Below are positions 39,746-49,498 of a stretch of 64,000 nt of DNA, piece after piece. How positions within the stretch are numbered: the stretch's first letter is position 1; every line of letters begins with the position of its first letter. A model generated the notes under the pieces. It searched no databases. It saw only the letters and a list, made by a program, of their open reading frames with translations, and was not told the origin of the DNA. The position numbers and the translations under genes are program-made. The DNA lies in the NCBI RefSeq assembly GCF_002803845.1, contig NZ_CP024985.1, positions 3,596,001 to 3,660,000 on the forward strand, in the 5' to 3' direction. The DNA is from Streptomyces lavendulae subsp. lavendulae (lineage in GTDB: Bacteria > Actinomycetota > Actinomycetes > Streptomycetales > Streptomycetaceae).

Positions 39746-39758
39746 TAGGTTGCGCACA
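39746..39758 (+). promoter_or_regulatory. -10 element giving a leaderless SDR message
   Basis: TAGGTT (39746-39751) ends six bases before the ATG at 39758, so transcription should begin at the start codon. No ribosome site precedes the gene. Confidence 0.6.
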
Positions 39759-40531
39759 TGACGACTGCGTTGATTACGGGATCCACGGCGGGCATCGGCG
39801 CCGCCTTCGCCCGCCGGCTGGCCACCCAGGGACACAACCTCGTGCTGGTGGCCCGCGACACCGAGCGGCTGGCCGAGCAGGCCACCGAGCTGCACGACCG
39901 GCACGGCATCGAGGCGGAGGTGCTGAGCGCCGACCTCTCCACGGAGCGGGGCATCGCGGCGGTCGAGGCCCGCCTCGGGGACCGCACGCACCCCGTGGAC
40001 CTGCTGGTCAACAACGCGGGGTTCGGCAACAAGGGCCGCTACCTCGACGTCTCGATGGCCGACGAGCTGGCCATGATCAAGGTGCACGTCGAGGCGGTGC
40101 TGCGGCTGACCTCGGCGGCGACGGAGTCGATGCGCTCGCGCGGGCGCGGCGGGGTGGTGAACGTGGCCTCGGTGGCGGCCTTCGTGCCGCGCGGCACCTA
40201 CGGCGCGAGCAAGGCGTGGGTCGTGCAGTTCACCCAGGGGGCGGCACGGGACCTCGCGGGTTCGGGGGTGCGGCTGATGGCCCTGTGCCCGGGGTTCGTG
40301 CGGACCGAGTTCCACCAGCGGGCGGGCATGGGGACGGACAACATCCCGGGCTGGCTGTGGCTGGACGCCGACAAGCTGGTGGCGGCGGCCCTGGCGGATC
40401 TGGCGCGCGGCAAGACCGTGTCGATCCCCGACCCCCGGTACAAGGCGCTCATGGGAGTGGTGAAGCTGACGCCGCGCGGCATCCTCGGCGGCGTGTCCTC
40501 CCGCACCGGGCGCAAGTACGGCCCCCAGTAA
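39758..40531 (+). CDS. short-chain dehydrogenase/reductase
   Basis: A 257-residue classical SDR. The cofactor motif is TGSTAGIGAAFA, then LLVNNAGFG, and the catalytic Ser in NVASVAAF with YGASK (Tyr and Lys). The C-terminal 40 residues (LADLARGKTVSIPDPRYKAL) resemble the 'SDR family, DltE-like/estradiol 17-beta-type' actinobacterial group of short ketoreductases. Cofactor preference is not certain: an Arg at VARDTERL after the second strand favours NADPH. Substrate unknown. It is divergent from the LysR gene, and followed by the SnoaL-like gene with its own ribosome site. Confidence 0.92.
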   Translation: MTTALITGSTAGIGAAFARRLATQGHNLVLVARDTERLAEQATELHDRHGIEAEVLSADLSTERGIAAVEARLGDRTHPVDLLVNNAGFGNKGRYLDVSMADELAMIKVHVEAVLRLTSAATESMRSRGRGGVVNVASVAAFVPRGTYGASKAWVVQFTQGAARDLAGSGVRLMALCPGFVRTEFHQRAGMGTDNIPGWLWLDADKLVAAALADLARGKTVSIPDPRYKALMGVVKLTPRGILGGVSSRTGRKYGPQ

Positions 40532-40615
40532 CCGGTGTGACTCACAGGTAAGCCTACCAAGTGGGTGAAATCTCCCTAAACTGGACGTGTCCCACCCACC
40601 GCAGGAGGCGACGCG

Positions 40616-41314
40616 ATGACATTCGTACAGGTGATCGATTACGAGACGAAGCGGTTCGACGAGATGAACGCGCTCATCGACCGCTACGCGGAACAGACCA
40701 GCGGCAGGCGCACGGTCACCCACACCATGATCGGCCGGGACCGCGACGCGCAGACGCACTACGTCGACCTCGTCGAATTCCCCTCCTACGAGGAGGCCAT
40801 GAGGAACTCTCACCTCCCGGAGACCGACCGGATGTTCCAGGAGATGGTGGCCCTCTGCGAGGGAATGCCGAAGTTCATGAACCTCGACGTCGTCCGGGAC
40901 GAGTACCTCAACAAGCTGGTCGCGAACCGGGTCTTCGACGAGATCGCCGAAAAGGGCAACTTCGACGTCATCGAGGAGTGCGTCGCGGCCGGATTCGTCA
41001 CGCACGACATGATGGACACGCAGGGCCGCGGCAACGGCCGGGACGGGATGCGGCGGACCATCGGCATGTGGCGGGACGCGTTCGACTTCTCGTTCGAGAA
41101 GACGCACCAGATCGCCGAAGGGGACTGCGTCACGACGCTGTGGAACTGGAAGGGCACCCACAAGGGCGAGTTCATGGGGGTCGCACCGACCGGCAAGGAG
41201 GTCAGCATGTCGGGATGCATGACCTGCCGGATCGAGAACGGCCAGATCGCGGAGGACTGGTGGTACTACGACGCCCCCGGTCTGATGCGCCAGCTGGGCA
41301 TGATGCCCGGCTGA
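40616..41314 (+). CDS. two-domain protein: ferredoxin-like N-terminus plus SnoaL-like (NTF2 fold) C-terminus
   Basis: A 232-residue protein. Residues 1-90 (VIDYETKRFDEMNALIDRYAEQTSG, then VDLVEFPSYEEAMRNSHLPET) look like an antibiotic-monooxygenase (ABM)-type ferredoxin-like domain. Residues 100-232 have the SnoaL/polyketide-cyclase pattern (VANRVFDEIAEKGNFDVIEECVAAGFVTHD, then WNWKGTHKGEFMGVAPTGKEV). The polar residues (His/Asp) used by SnoaL enzymes occur in VTHDMMD. The fused arrangement suggests a small-molecule enzyme or binding protein; substrate unknown. AGGAGG precedes ATG 40616. A short palindrome GGTAAGCCTACC lies at 40547-40558. Confidence 0.8.
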   Translation: MTFVQVIDYETKRFDEMNALIDRYAEQTSGRRTVTHTMIGRDRDAQTHYVDLVEFPSYEEAMRNSHLPETDRMFQEMVALCEGMPKFMNLDVVRDEYLNKLVANRVFDEIAEKGNFDVIEECVAAGFVTHDMMDTQGRGNGRDGMRRTIGMWRDAFDFSFEKTHQIAEGDCVTTLWNWKGTHKGEFMGVAPTGKEVSMSGCMTCRIENGQIAEDWWYYDAPGLMRQLGMMPG

Positions 41315-41379
41315 CCGGACGCCCGGACGGCACCGACTGCGCGGAGAGCGCGCGGGGCGCCGCGGGTACGGAACGCAAG

Positions 41380-41420
41380 AGGCCCTGGTCACCCCCGCTC
41401 GGCAGCGGTGACCAGGGCCT
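41380..41420. terminator. bidirectional terminator after groEL1
   Basis: A 14-bp stem (41380-41393 with 41407-41420) lies between the convergent SnoaL-like and groEL1 genes. Confidence 0.8.
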
Positions 41421-41464
41421 TCTCACGCGTCAGGCGGCGTCAGCGACGTCGCGCGGCGTCAGCC

Positions 41465-43093
<1,629 letters not shown>

Positions 43094-43226
43094 GGGAGCG
43101 GTTCCGCCCTCTCGTTGCGACCCTCGGCCGCTCACCGCGACCGGATGGAAACGAACTACGCCCCTCGCCGCCCGGCATCAGCAGGGTGACCAGGGGCGCA
43201 GCTCAAAGCAAAACTGGAGAAGTGAA

Positions 43227-43535
43227 TTACTTCTCGACGATCGCGAGCACGTCGCGGGCCGAGAGGACGAGGTACTCCTCGCCGCTGTACTTCACTTCGG
43301 TGCCGCCGTACTTGCTGTACAGCACGATGTCGCCGACGCTGACGTCCAGCGGGAGACGCTGGCCGTCCTCGAAGCGACCCGGACCGACCGCGAGGACGAC
43401 GCCCTCCTGGGGCTTCTCCTTCGCGGTGTCCGGGATGACCAGGCCGGAGGCCGTGGTCTGCTCGGCGTCGAGCGGCTGGACCACGATGCGGTCCTCAAGC
43501 GGCTTGATGGCAACCTTGGAGCTGGCGGTCGTCAC
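43227..43535 (-). CDS. groES: co-chaperonin GroES (10 kDa)
   Basis: A 102-residue lid of the GroEL chamber. The mobile loop TASGLVIPDTAKEKPQEG and the core PLDVSVGDIVLYSKYGGTEVKYSGEEY are clear. It starts at GTG 43535 in front of groEL1. The promoter carries TTGACC-N18-TAGTGT and two CIRCE operators, so HrcA repression and heat induction are expected. A small inverted repeat (CGCCCCT / AGGGGCG, 43159-43165 and 43192-43198) in the groES-groEL gap could be an RNA processing site. Confidence 0.97.
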   Translation of the reverse strand: MTTASSKVAIKPLEDRIVVQPLDAEQTTASGLVIPDTAKEKPQEGVVLAVGPGRFEDGQRLPLDVSVGDIVLYSKYGGTEVKYSGEEYLVLSARDVLAIVEK

Positions 43536-43631
43536 GATCCGACCTCCCCCTTCGGAGATCCGGGGTTAACTGTCTGAGGTGGCGACCAGGTCGATCCGTC
43601 GTCGCGGGTGCCGGACCTGCCTGTCGCTGTG

Positions 43632-43658
43632 TTGGCACTCACCGGGGGCGAGTGCCAG
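43632..43658 (-). promoter_or_regulatory. CIRCE element 1 (proximal)
   Basis: TTGGCACTC, nine bases, GAGTGCCAG: a CIRCE inverted repeat bound by HrcA. It overlaps the expected transcription start of groES. Confidence 0.92.
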
Positions 43659-43663
43659 GTGTG

Positions 43664-43693
43664 ACACTATTCCGGCGATTAGCACTCGGTCAA
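43664..43693 (-). promoter_or_regulatory. groES-groEL1 promoter
   Basis: On the minus strand TTGACC (43693-43688), 18-base spacer, TAGTGT (43669-43664). The -35 hexamer lies in the spacer of CIRCE 2 and transcription would start in CIRCE 1, so HrcA should block polymerase directly. Confidence 0.85.
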
Positions 43694-43705
43694 GCGGAGT
43701 GCCAA
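43679..43705 (-). promoter_or_regulatory. CIRCE element 2 (distal)
   Basis: TTAGCACTC, nine bases, GAGTGCCAA: close to the CIRCE consensus. It covers the -35 region of the groES promoter. Confidence 0.95.
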
Positions 43706-43837
43706 TCCAGCTCGCGCGGCGTCGTCATCCGGCCGTGCCTTGGCCGAGAACCCGTGAGGCACGTGTGGGGTACCCACGGGTGCGCGTAGGTATCCGTACT
43801 CAGGTGAATACGCCGGCCGGCGCACGAGACTGCCGTC

Positions 43838-44281
43838 ATGACGAGACCGACACCACGGGCACGCGGCGAACGCGAACGCACCGGATCCCACTGGATCGCG
43901 GACATCGCGCGCGCCCTGCTGCTGACGCTGCTGGAGGCCGTGGCCGTCACCGCGGGCCTCTACGTGGCGGCCATCGCCGCCTGGGACACCCAGGGCGGCG
44001 GCGACGACCCCCGCACGGTCGTGATCGTGCTGCTGGTCGGGCTGCTGCTGGCGGCCGTGGCCACCGCGGTCGTCTCGGGCCGCGCCTTCCGCCGCCGCGC
44101 ACCCGTCACCGGATGCGTCCAGGCACTGGTGTGCGCGGCCCTGCTCGCGGGCGCCGCCGGCATCGCCTACCAGTCCCGCGACCACCTGGGGCAGCAGACG
44201 CCCGCGCCCTCGTCCCCGTACCGGGGCACGTACGGCCAGTGCTTCAGCGGCGGCGACTCCCACGAGTGTCCGGGCGGCTGA
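43838..44281 (+). CDS. small membrane protein next to two-component system
   Basis: A 147-residue protein. A basic N-terminal 20 residues is followed by three hydrophobic helices (about 24-48, 60-80 and 90-108) and a 35-residue C-terminal tail with two cysteines (QCFSGGDSHECPGG). No recognised family. There is no ribosome site before ATG 43838, so the message may be leaderless. It lies between groES and a two-component system and might be part of the latter; weak inference. Confidence 0.65.
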   Translation: MTRPTPRARGERERTGSHWIADIARALLLTLLEAVAVTAGLYVAAIAAWDTQGGGDDPRTVVIVLLVGLLLAAVATAVVSGRAFRRRAPVTGCVQALVCAALLAGAAGIAYQSRDHLGQQTPAPSSPYRGTYGQCFSGGDSHECPGG

Positions 44282-44294
44282 CGCGGCCGGTGGG

Positions 44295-44359
44295 CGCGAC
44301 CGGTGTGCGGGACCGGTGTGCGGGACCGGTGTGCGAAAGCGGGCTGCGGGACCGGTGTG
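44295..44359. repeat. five 13-bp tandem repeats before response-regulator gene
   Basis: The unit CGGGACCGGTGTG appears perfectly at 44308, 44321 and 44347, with one change at 44295 and degenerate at 44334. The array fills the gap between the membrane-protein stop and the response-regulator start. It may be a binding array or a simple slippage product. Confidence 0.85.
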
Positions 44360-44373
44360 TGAGAGTGGAAGCC

Positions 44374-45054
44374 GTGCGCATCCTCGTGGTCGAAGACGAA
44401 GAGAACCTGGCCGAGTCCCTCCGCCAGGGCCTGTCCGCCGACGGCCACCGCGTGGAGGTCGCCCACGACGGCCACCGCGGCCTGGAACTGGCCCTCACCG
44501 GCGGCCCGTACGACGCCGTGCTCCTGGACCTGATGCTCCCCGGCCTCGGCGGCGCCGAGATCTGCGCCCGGATGCGCGCCCACGGCGTCCCCACCCCCGT
44601 CCTGATGCTGACCGCCAAGGACGGCGAGCAGGACGAGGCCGAGGGCCTCGACGCGGGCGCCGACGACTACCTCACCAAACCCTTCTCCTTCGTCGTGCTC
44701 GGCGCCCGGCTGCGCGCCCTCGCCCGCCGCGCCGCCGCCCCCGAGCCCACCGTGCTGCGCGCCGGCGACCTGGTCCTCGACCCGCAGGACCGCCGCTGCC
44801 GCCGCGGCACCCACGACATCGAACTGACGGCGCGCGAGCTCGGCGTCCTCGCCTGCCTGATGGAGCGCCCCGGCCGGGCCGTCGCCAAACAGGACATCCT
44901 CGACGAGGTGTGGGACGCCCCCCACGACATCGACCCGAACATCGTCGAGGTCTACGTCTCCTCCCTGCGCAAGAAGATCGACGCCCCCTTCGGCCGCCGC
45001 TCCATCCTCACCGTCCACGGCACCGGCTACCGGATGGCCCCCGACGGTGGTTAG
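44374..45054 (+). CDS. OmpR/PhoB-family response regulator
   Basis: A 226-residue regulator. The receiver domain has ILVVEDEENLAESL, the acceptor Asp in VLLDLMLPG and Lys in YLTKPFSF. The C-terminal winged helix (VYVSSLRKKIDAPFGRRSILTVHGTGYRM) is OmpR/PhoB type. GTG 44374 is chosen with GTGGAA in front; a GTG three codons earlier is possible. Its stop overlaps the histidine kinase start by 8 bases, so the two are coupled. A tandem repeat array lies directly upstream. The system is close in pattern to envelope-sensing OmpR pairs; signal unknown. Confidence 0.93.
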   Translation: MRILVVEDEENLAESLRQGLSADGHRVEVAHDGHRGLELALTGGPYDAVLLDLMLPGLGGAEICARMRAHGVPTPVLMLTAKDGEQDEAEGLDAGADDYLTKPFSFVVLGARLRALARRAAAPEPTVLRAGDLVLDPQDRRCRRGTHDIELTARELGVLACLMERPGRAVAKQDILDEVWDAPHDIDPNIVEVYVSSLRKKIDAPFGRRSILTVHGTGYRMAPDGG

Positions 45055-46414
45055 CAGCGTCCGCGCGCGGGCCGCCCTGGCCGCCGCCCTCGCGATGGCC
45101 GCCGTCCTGGCCGGAGGCGGACTGTGGCTGTACACCCTCATGCGCGCCAACCTCCTCGACAACACCACCGGCCGCACCGAGCTCGCCGCCCGCAAGGTCG
45201 CCGCCCAGCTCGACACCCGCACCCTCCCGCCCGGCGGACGGCTGCCCGCGCCGGAGAGCGGCGTGGACCTGGTCCTCGTACGGGACCCGGCCGGGCGGAC
45301 GGTCTCCACCAGCGGCGGCCCGCAGGACGTCCCCGGCCTCTCCGCCCTGCACCCCGCGCCGGGCCAGGACTCCCGCTCCGTCGTGCTCGCCCCCGCGAGC
45401 CCCGGCGCGGAACGGCGGGTGGCCGTCGTCGTCGAGGCCCCCGCCGCCGGCGGTCCGCACACCCCCTACGCCGTCTACGCGATGACCGTGCTCAGCGACG
45501 TCGACGACGCCACCCGCGCCATCGCCCTCGGACTGCTCGCAGGCGCGCCCCCGCTGATCGCCTTCGCGGCGGCCCTGGCCTGGTGGGTCACCGGTCAGGC
45601 GCTGCGGCCCGTCACCGCGATCCGCACGGAGCTCGCCGCCGTCACCGCGAGCGAGCTCGACCGGCGCGTCCCCGACCCGGGCGGCGCCGACGAGATCGCC
45701 CGGCTGGCCCGGACCGTCAACGACACCCTCGACCGGCTGGAACGCTCCGACGCCCGCCAGCGCCAGTTCACCGCCGACGCCTCGCACGAGCTGCGCAACC
45801 CCCTGGCCGCCGTCCGCGCCCGGCTGGAAGTCGCCCTCGCCCGGCCGAGCCCCGACCGGGAGTCGGTGTCCGCCGCGCTGGCCGACACCGAACGGCTCCA
45901 GCGGATCGCCGCCGACCTGCTGCTGCTGGCCCGCCTCGACGGCGGGCCCGCGCCGCGCCCCGAGCCCGTCGACCTCGCGCTGCTCGCCGCCGAGGACGCG
46001 GCCCGGCGGCCCGCGCCCCGGGTGCCGCTGCGGCTGGCCGCGCCCGCGCCCGTACCGGCGTACGGGGATCCGGCGCGGCTGGAGCGGGCCCTGGCCAACC
46101 TGGTCGACAACGCCCTGCGGTACGCCCGCTCCGGGGTCCTGGTCCGGGCCGCCGCCGCCGAGGACGGCTGGGCGGTGCTGGAGGTGGCGGACGACGGTCC
46201 GGGCATCCCGGAGGCGGACCGGGACCGGGTCTTCGAGCGGTTCGTGCGCCTCGACGCGGACCGGGGGCGGGCCGGGGGCGGGACCGGGCTGGGCCTGGCC
46301 ATCGCCCGGGAGATCGCCCGGGCGCACGGGGGCGACGTACGCGCGCTGCCGGCCCGGGAGGGGGCTCCGGGCGCCAGGCTGGAGCTGCGCCTGCCCACGC
46401 GGCGCCGCGGCTGA
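45047..46414 (+). CDS. sensor histidine kinase (HAMP, HisKA)
   Basis: A 455-residue membrane kinase. One N-terminal membrane helix (about residues 10-30), an outside sensor of about 120 residues, a second helix (about 165-185), a HAMP domain, the H-box DASHELRNPLAAV and ATP sites DNALRYA, VADDGPGIPEADRDRVFERF and GGTGLGLAIAREI. It phosphorylates the regulator encoded just upstream. The start GTG 45047 lies inside the end of the regulator gene. The sensor is short, with no recognised ligand fold. Confidence 0.94.
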   Translation: MVSSVRARAALAAALAMAAVLAGGGLWLYTLMRANLLDNTTGRTELAARKVAAQLDTRTLPPGGRLPAPESGVDLVLVRDPAGRTVSTSGGPQDVPGLSALHPAPGQDSRSVVLAPASPGAERRVAVVVEAPAAGGPHTPYAVYAMTVLSDVDDATRAIALGLLAGAPPLIAFAAALAWWVTGQALRPVTAIRTELAAVTASELDRRVPDPGGADEIARLARTVNDTLDRLERSDARQRQFTADASHELRNPLAAVRARLEVALARPSPDRESVSAALADTERLQRIAADLLLLARLDGGPAPRPEPVDLALLAAEDAARRPAPRVPLRLAAPAPVPAYGDPARLERALANLVDNALRYARSGVLVRAAAAEDGWAVLEVADDGPGIPEADRDRVFERFVRLDADRGRAGGGTGLGLAIAREIARAHGGDVRALPAREGAPGARLELRLPTRRRG

Positions 46415-46547
46415 AAACCGCCGCCTGCCGCACGGCGGGGGTGCTTCGGGGGCGGGCTGCGGGGGGCTGCCGGGGCGGGGCCACGGGGGCGGGCTGCGGG
46501 GGCGCGCTCAGGATTCCTTCAGCGGGCCTGCGCCAGCATCGGCAGGC

Positions 46548-47777
46548 ATGAGCGCGCATAGGAGGAAGACCAGCCGCCGCCGGCCCTCGCCGCGGCGGAT
46601 CGGGCGCACCCTGCTGATCACGGGCTGCGCGCTGACGGTGATGGCGGGCGGCACGGCCTGGTACCTGTACCGGGACCTCGCGTCGAGCATCGGCAGCTCC
46701 AAGGCCCTGGAAGGTGCCGAGAGATCGGCACACGGGGACCTGAACATCCTGCTCATCGGCCTGGACAGCCGCCGCGACCAAAACGGCGACCCGCTGCCCG
46801 AGGCGGTCCTCGACCAGCTGCACGCGGGCAGTTCCGACATCGGCGGCTACAACGCCAACACCATGATCCTGCTGCACGTGCCGGGTGACGGCAGCCGGGC
46901 GAAGGCCTTCTCCATACCGCGCGACGACTTCGTGGACCTCTCCGGCGTGCCCGGCCACGGGAAGGACAAGATCAAGAAGGCGTACGGGCTGGCGAAGGCC
47001 GCGAAGGAGGACCAGCTGACGGCGCAGGGGGTGAACGACCGCCGAAGGCTGGAACACGAGGGGCGCGAGGCGGGGCGCAAGGCCCAGATCGACACGGTGC
47101 GCAGCTTCCTGGGCGTCCCGGTCGACCACTTCGCCGAGCTGAACCTGGCCGGTTTCTACCACTTGGCCGACGCGCTGGACGGCGTACCGGTGTGCCTGAG
47201 GAAGCCGGTGAAGGACAAGTACTCGGGCGCCGACTTCCCGGCGGGCCGCCAGACCCTCAACGGCAAGGAGTCGCTGGCCTTCGTACGGCAGCGGCACGGG
47301 CTGGAGATGGGCGACCTGGACCGGACGAAGCGGCAGCAGGCGTTCCTGGCGGGCGCGACGCAGAAGCTGAACTCGGCCGGGACCTTCACGGACCCGGCGA
47401 AGCTGCTCAAGCTGATCGACACCGCGAAACAGGACGTCGTGACGGACGCGGGCTGGGATCTGCTGGCCTTCGTGAAGCAGGCGAAGAACCTGTCCGGGGG
47501 AAAAGTGCAATTTACGACACTTCCCGTGGAGGGCTTCGGAAGGAACCATGGGGAGGACATCAACGTCGTAGATGATATGAAGATAAAGCGCCTCATTGCA
47601 GAGCAGATCGGTCCCCAGGCCACTGCGAGCCCGAGTGCACCGGGCGCCGCCTCCTCAGCCCCCTCCCCGCCCCCTCCCTCCCCCTCGTCCTCCCCCGCCG
47701 CGTCACCGTCGGCACCCCCCTCCTCCGGGGAACGGCCCGGCACCATCGACGGCGGCGGCATACCGTGCGTGGACTGA
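46548..47777 (+). CDS. LytR-CpsA-Psr (LCP) family protein
   Basis: A 409-residue membrane-anchored phosphotransferase-family protein that attaches teichoic or other glycopolymers to peptidoglycan. After a basic N-terminus comes one membrane helix (about residues 22-42), then the outside LCP domain: NILLIGLDSRRDQNGDP, NANTMILLHVPGDGSRAKAFSIPRDDFV (polyprenyl-phosphate and Mg sites) and the C-terminal part of the domain with FVRQRHGLEMGDLDRTKRQQ. A Ser/Pro/Ala tail ends the protein. ATG 46548 lacks a good ribosome site. It overlaps the FtsW/RodA gene by 13 bases, so the pair is co-transcribed, joining glycopolymer attachment to glycan synthesis. Confidence 0.92.
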   Translation: MSAHRRKTSRRRPSPRRIGRTLLITGCALTVMAGGTAWYLYRDLASSIGSSKALEGAERSAHGDLNILLIGLDSRRDQNGDPLPEAVLDQLHAGSSDIGGYNANTMILLHVPGDGSRAKAFSIPRDDFVDLSGVPGHGKDKIKKAYGLAKAAKEDQLTAQGVNDRRRLEHEGREAGRKAQIDTVRSFLGVPVDHFAELNLAGFYHLADALDGVPVCLRKPVKDKYSGADFPAGRQTLNGKESLAFVRQRHGLEMGDLDRTKRQQAFLAGATQKLNSAGTFTDPAKLLKLIDTAKQDVVTDAGWDLLAFVKQAKNLSGGKVQFTTLPVEGFGRNHGEDINVVDDMKIKRLIAEQIGPQATASPSAPGAASSAPSPPPPSPSSSPAASPSAPPSSGERPGTIDGGGIPCVD

Positions 47778-49165
47778 GGCCCCTGACGGTCTCGGGTGCG
47801 CGCCGCCGCACCGAGGCACTGCTCCTGCTCCTCGTCATCGGCATCGCCGTCTTCGGCCACGTGAGCGCCGGGCTCGCGATGAACGGGGAGCTGCCGCAGC
47901 AGCTCCTCAGCTTCGTCATCAGCCTGACGCTGCTGTCCCTGGTGGGACACCTGGGCATCCGCCGGTTCGCGCCGTACGCCGACCCGCTGATCTTCCCGCT
48001 CGCCATGCTGCTGACCGGGCTCGGCCTGGTGCTGATCCACCGCCTCGACCAGGGGTACATCGAGCGGTACGGCTCCGACGCGAACGCGCCCGGCCAGCTG
48101 ATGTGGACGGTGGTCGGGGTCGCCGCCTGCATCCTGGTGCTGGCACTGCTGCGCGACCACCGGCTGCTCCAGCGGTTCATCTACATCACGATGGCCATCG
48201 CGTTGGTGCTGCTGATCGCGCCGGCGTTCTTCGGCGCGGACACGTACGGCGCGAAGCGCTGGATCATCCTCTTCGGCTTCTCGCTTCAGCCCGGCGAGTT
48301 CGTGAAGATCATGATCGCGATCTTCTTCGCGGGCTACCTGGTCATCCACCGGGATTCGCTGGCCCTGACGGGCCGGAAGTTCCTGGGCATGCGGCTGCCC
48401 CCGATGCGGCAGCTCGGCCCGATCGTCACGGTGTGGATCGTGTCCATGCTCGTCCTCGTCTTCGAGCGCGACCTGGGCACCTCGCTGATCTTCTTCGGCG
48501 TCTTCGTGGTGACGCTCTACGTGGCCACCGAGCGCACCAGCTGGATCGTGTGCGGTCTGCTCATGGCGGCGGTGGGCGCCTTCGCGGTGGGGTCGACCGA
48601 GCCGCACGTGAAGGCCCGCGTCGCGGCGTGGCTCAACCCGCTCTCCTACTACTGGGAGGTCCGCCCGCCGGGCGTCACCTCCAGCCAGTCGGCGCAGGCG
48701 CTGTTCAGCTTCGGCACCGGCGGCGTCTCGGGCACCGGCCTGGGGATGGGCCACCCCGAGCTGATCGGGTTCGCGGGCCGCAGCGACTTCATCCTGACGA
48801 CGGTCGGCGAGGAACTGGGCCTGGCCGGCGTCATGGCCGTCCTGGTCCTCTACGCCCTCCTCGCGCAGCGGGGCCTGCGGATGGCGCTGGCCGCGCGGGA
48901 CCCGTTCGGCAAGCTGCTCGCGGTCGGCCTCGCCTCGGCGCTGGCGCTCCAGGTCTTCGTGGTCGCGGGCGGCGTCACGGGGCTGATCCCCCTGACCGGC
49001 AAGGCCCTGCCCTTCCTGGCGAAGGGCGGCTCCTCCCTCCTGGCCAACTGGATCATGATCGCCCTTCTCCTCCGCATCAGCGACAGCGCGGAACGCCAAC
49101 GCGAGGCCGACGCCCGGGGCCCGGCGGAAACGACCATCACCCCGGTGGTGGTGGCGGGTCGGTGA
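47765..49165 (+). CDS. FtsW/RodA/SpoVE family peptidoglycan glycosyltransferase
   Basis: A 466-residue SEDS protein with about ten membrane helices. Conserved SEDS features: GAKRWIILFGFSLQPGEFVKI, VFERDLGTSLIFF with the acidic residue, and FVVAGGVTGLIPLTGKALPFLAKGGSSLLANW. It polymerises lipid II with a class B penicillin-binding protein; no such PBP gene is beside it. The closest pattern is the FtsW/RodA-like actinobacterial group; whether it serves spore wall, branching or growth is not shown. GTG 47765 overlaps the end of the LCP gene. Confidence 0.93.
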   Translation: MRGLRPLTVSGARRRTEALLLLLVIGIAVFGHVSAGLAMNGELPQQLLSFVISLTLLSLVGHLGIRRFAPYADPLIFPLAMLLTGLGLVLIHRLDQGYIERYGSDANAPGQLMWTVVGVAACILVLALLRDHRLLQRFIYITMAIALVLLIAPAFFGADTYGAKRWIILFGFSLQPGEFVKIMIAIFFAGYLVIHRDSLALTGRKFLGMRLPPMRQLGPIVTVWIVSMLVLVFERDLGTSLIFFGVFVVTLYVATERTSWIVCGLLMAAVGAFAVGSTEPHVKARVAAWLNPLSYYWEVRPPGVTSSQSAQALFSFGTGGVSGTGLGMGHPELIGFAGRSDFILTTVGEELGLAGVMAVLVLYALLAQRGLRMALAARDPFGKLLAVGLASALALQVFVVAGGVTGLIPLTGKALPFLAKGGSSLLANWIMIALLLRISDSAERQREADARGPAETTITPVVVAGR

Positions 49166-49498
49166 GGGGGCGGGGGCCCGGGGCGGGAACACCCGCCGGG
49201 AGCGGCTTACCCGCACGAAACGGCGACCAGAGCGCCCTGGAACGCACCCAGCCGCACCAGATCGCTACCCGCTCCTCATTTCTCGGCGTCCGGCGGCCGT
49301 CTTGGGCTGATTACCCGCACGAAACCGGCCGAACCGGTGTCACGATCGGCCGATGCTGCGAAGCGAGGAGCGGGCGCCCTTGTGGGTGAGGACGGCCCGG
49401 GTCTCGTCCGGGTCGGGCGCAAAGCTCCTGGTCGCGGGCCTCCAGGTCGCCGCCGGCCGTGTCGTGCTGCATCGCGACCCGACCGCCGGCCTGGAGCG
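49166..49498. other. 333-bp gap with 15-bp direct repeat
   Basis: Between the FtsW/RodA-like gene and the convergent PadR gene. TTACCCGCACGAAAC occurs twice (49207-49221 and 49311-49325), 104 bp apart. Frames on both strands between 49337 and 49500 have no recognisable product. No tRNA or terminator of note is seen apart from short G/C repeats. Confidence 0.6.

Noticed and set aside
40544..40560. Iron-box-like GGTAAGCCTACC before the SnoaL-like gene
   Set aside because: The GGT and ACC cores are six, not seven, bases apart and the outer positions do not match the DtxR-family consensus.
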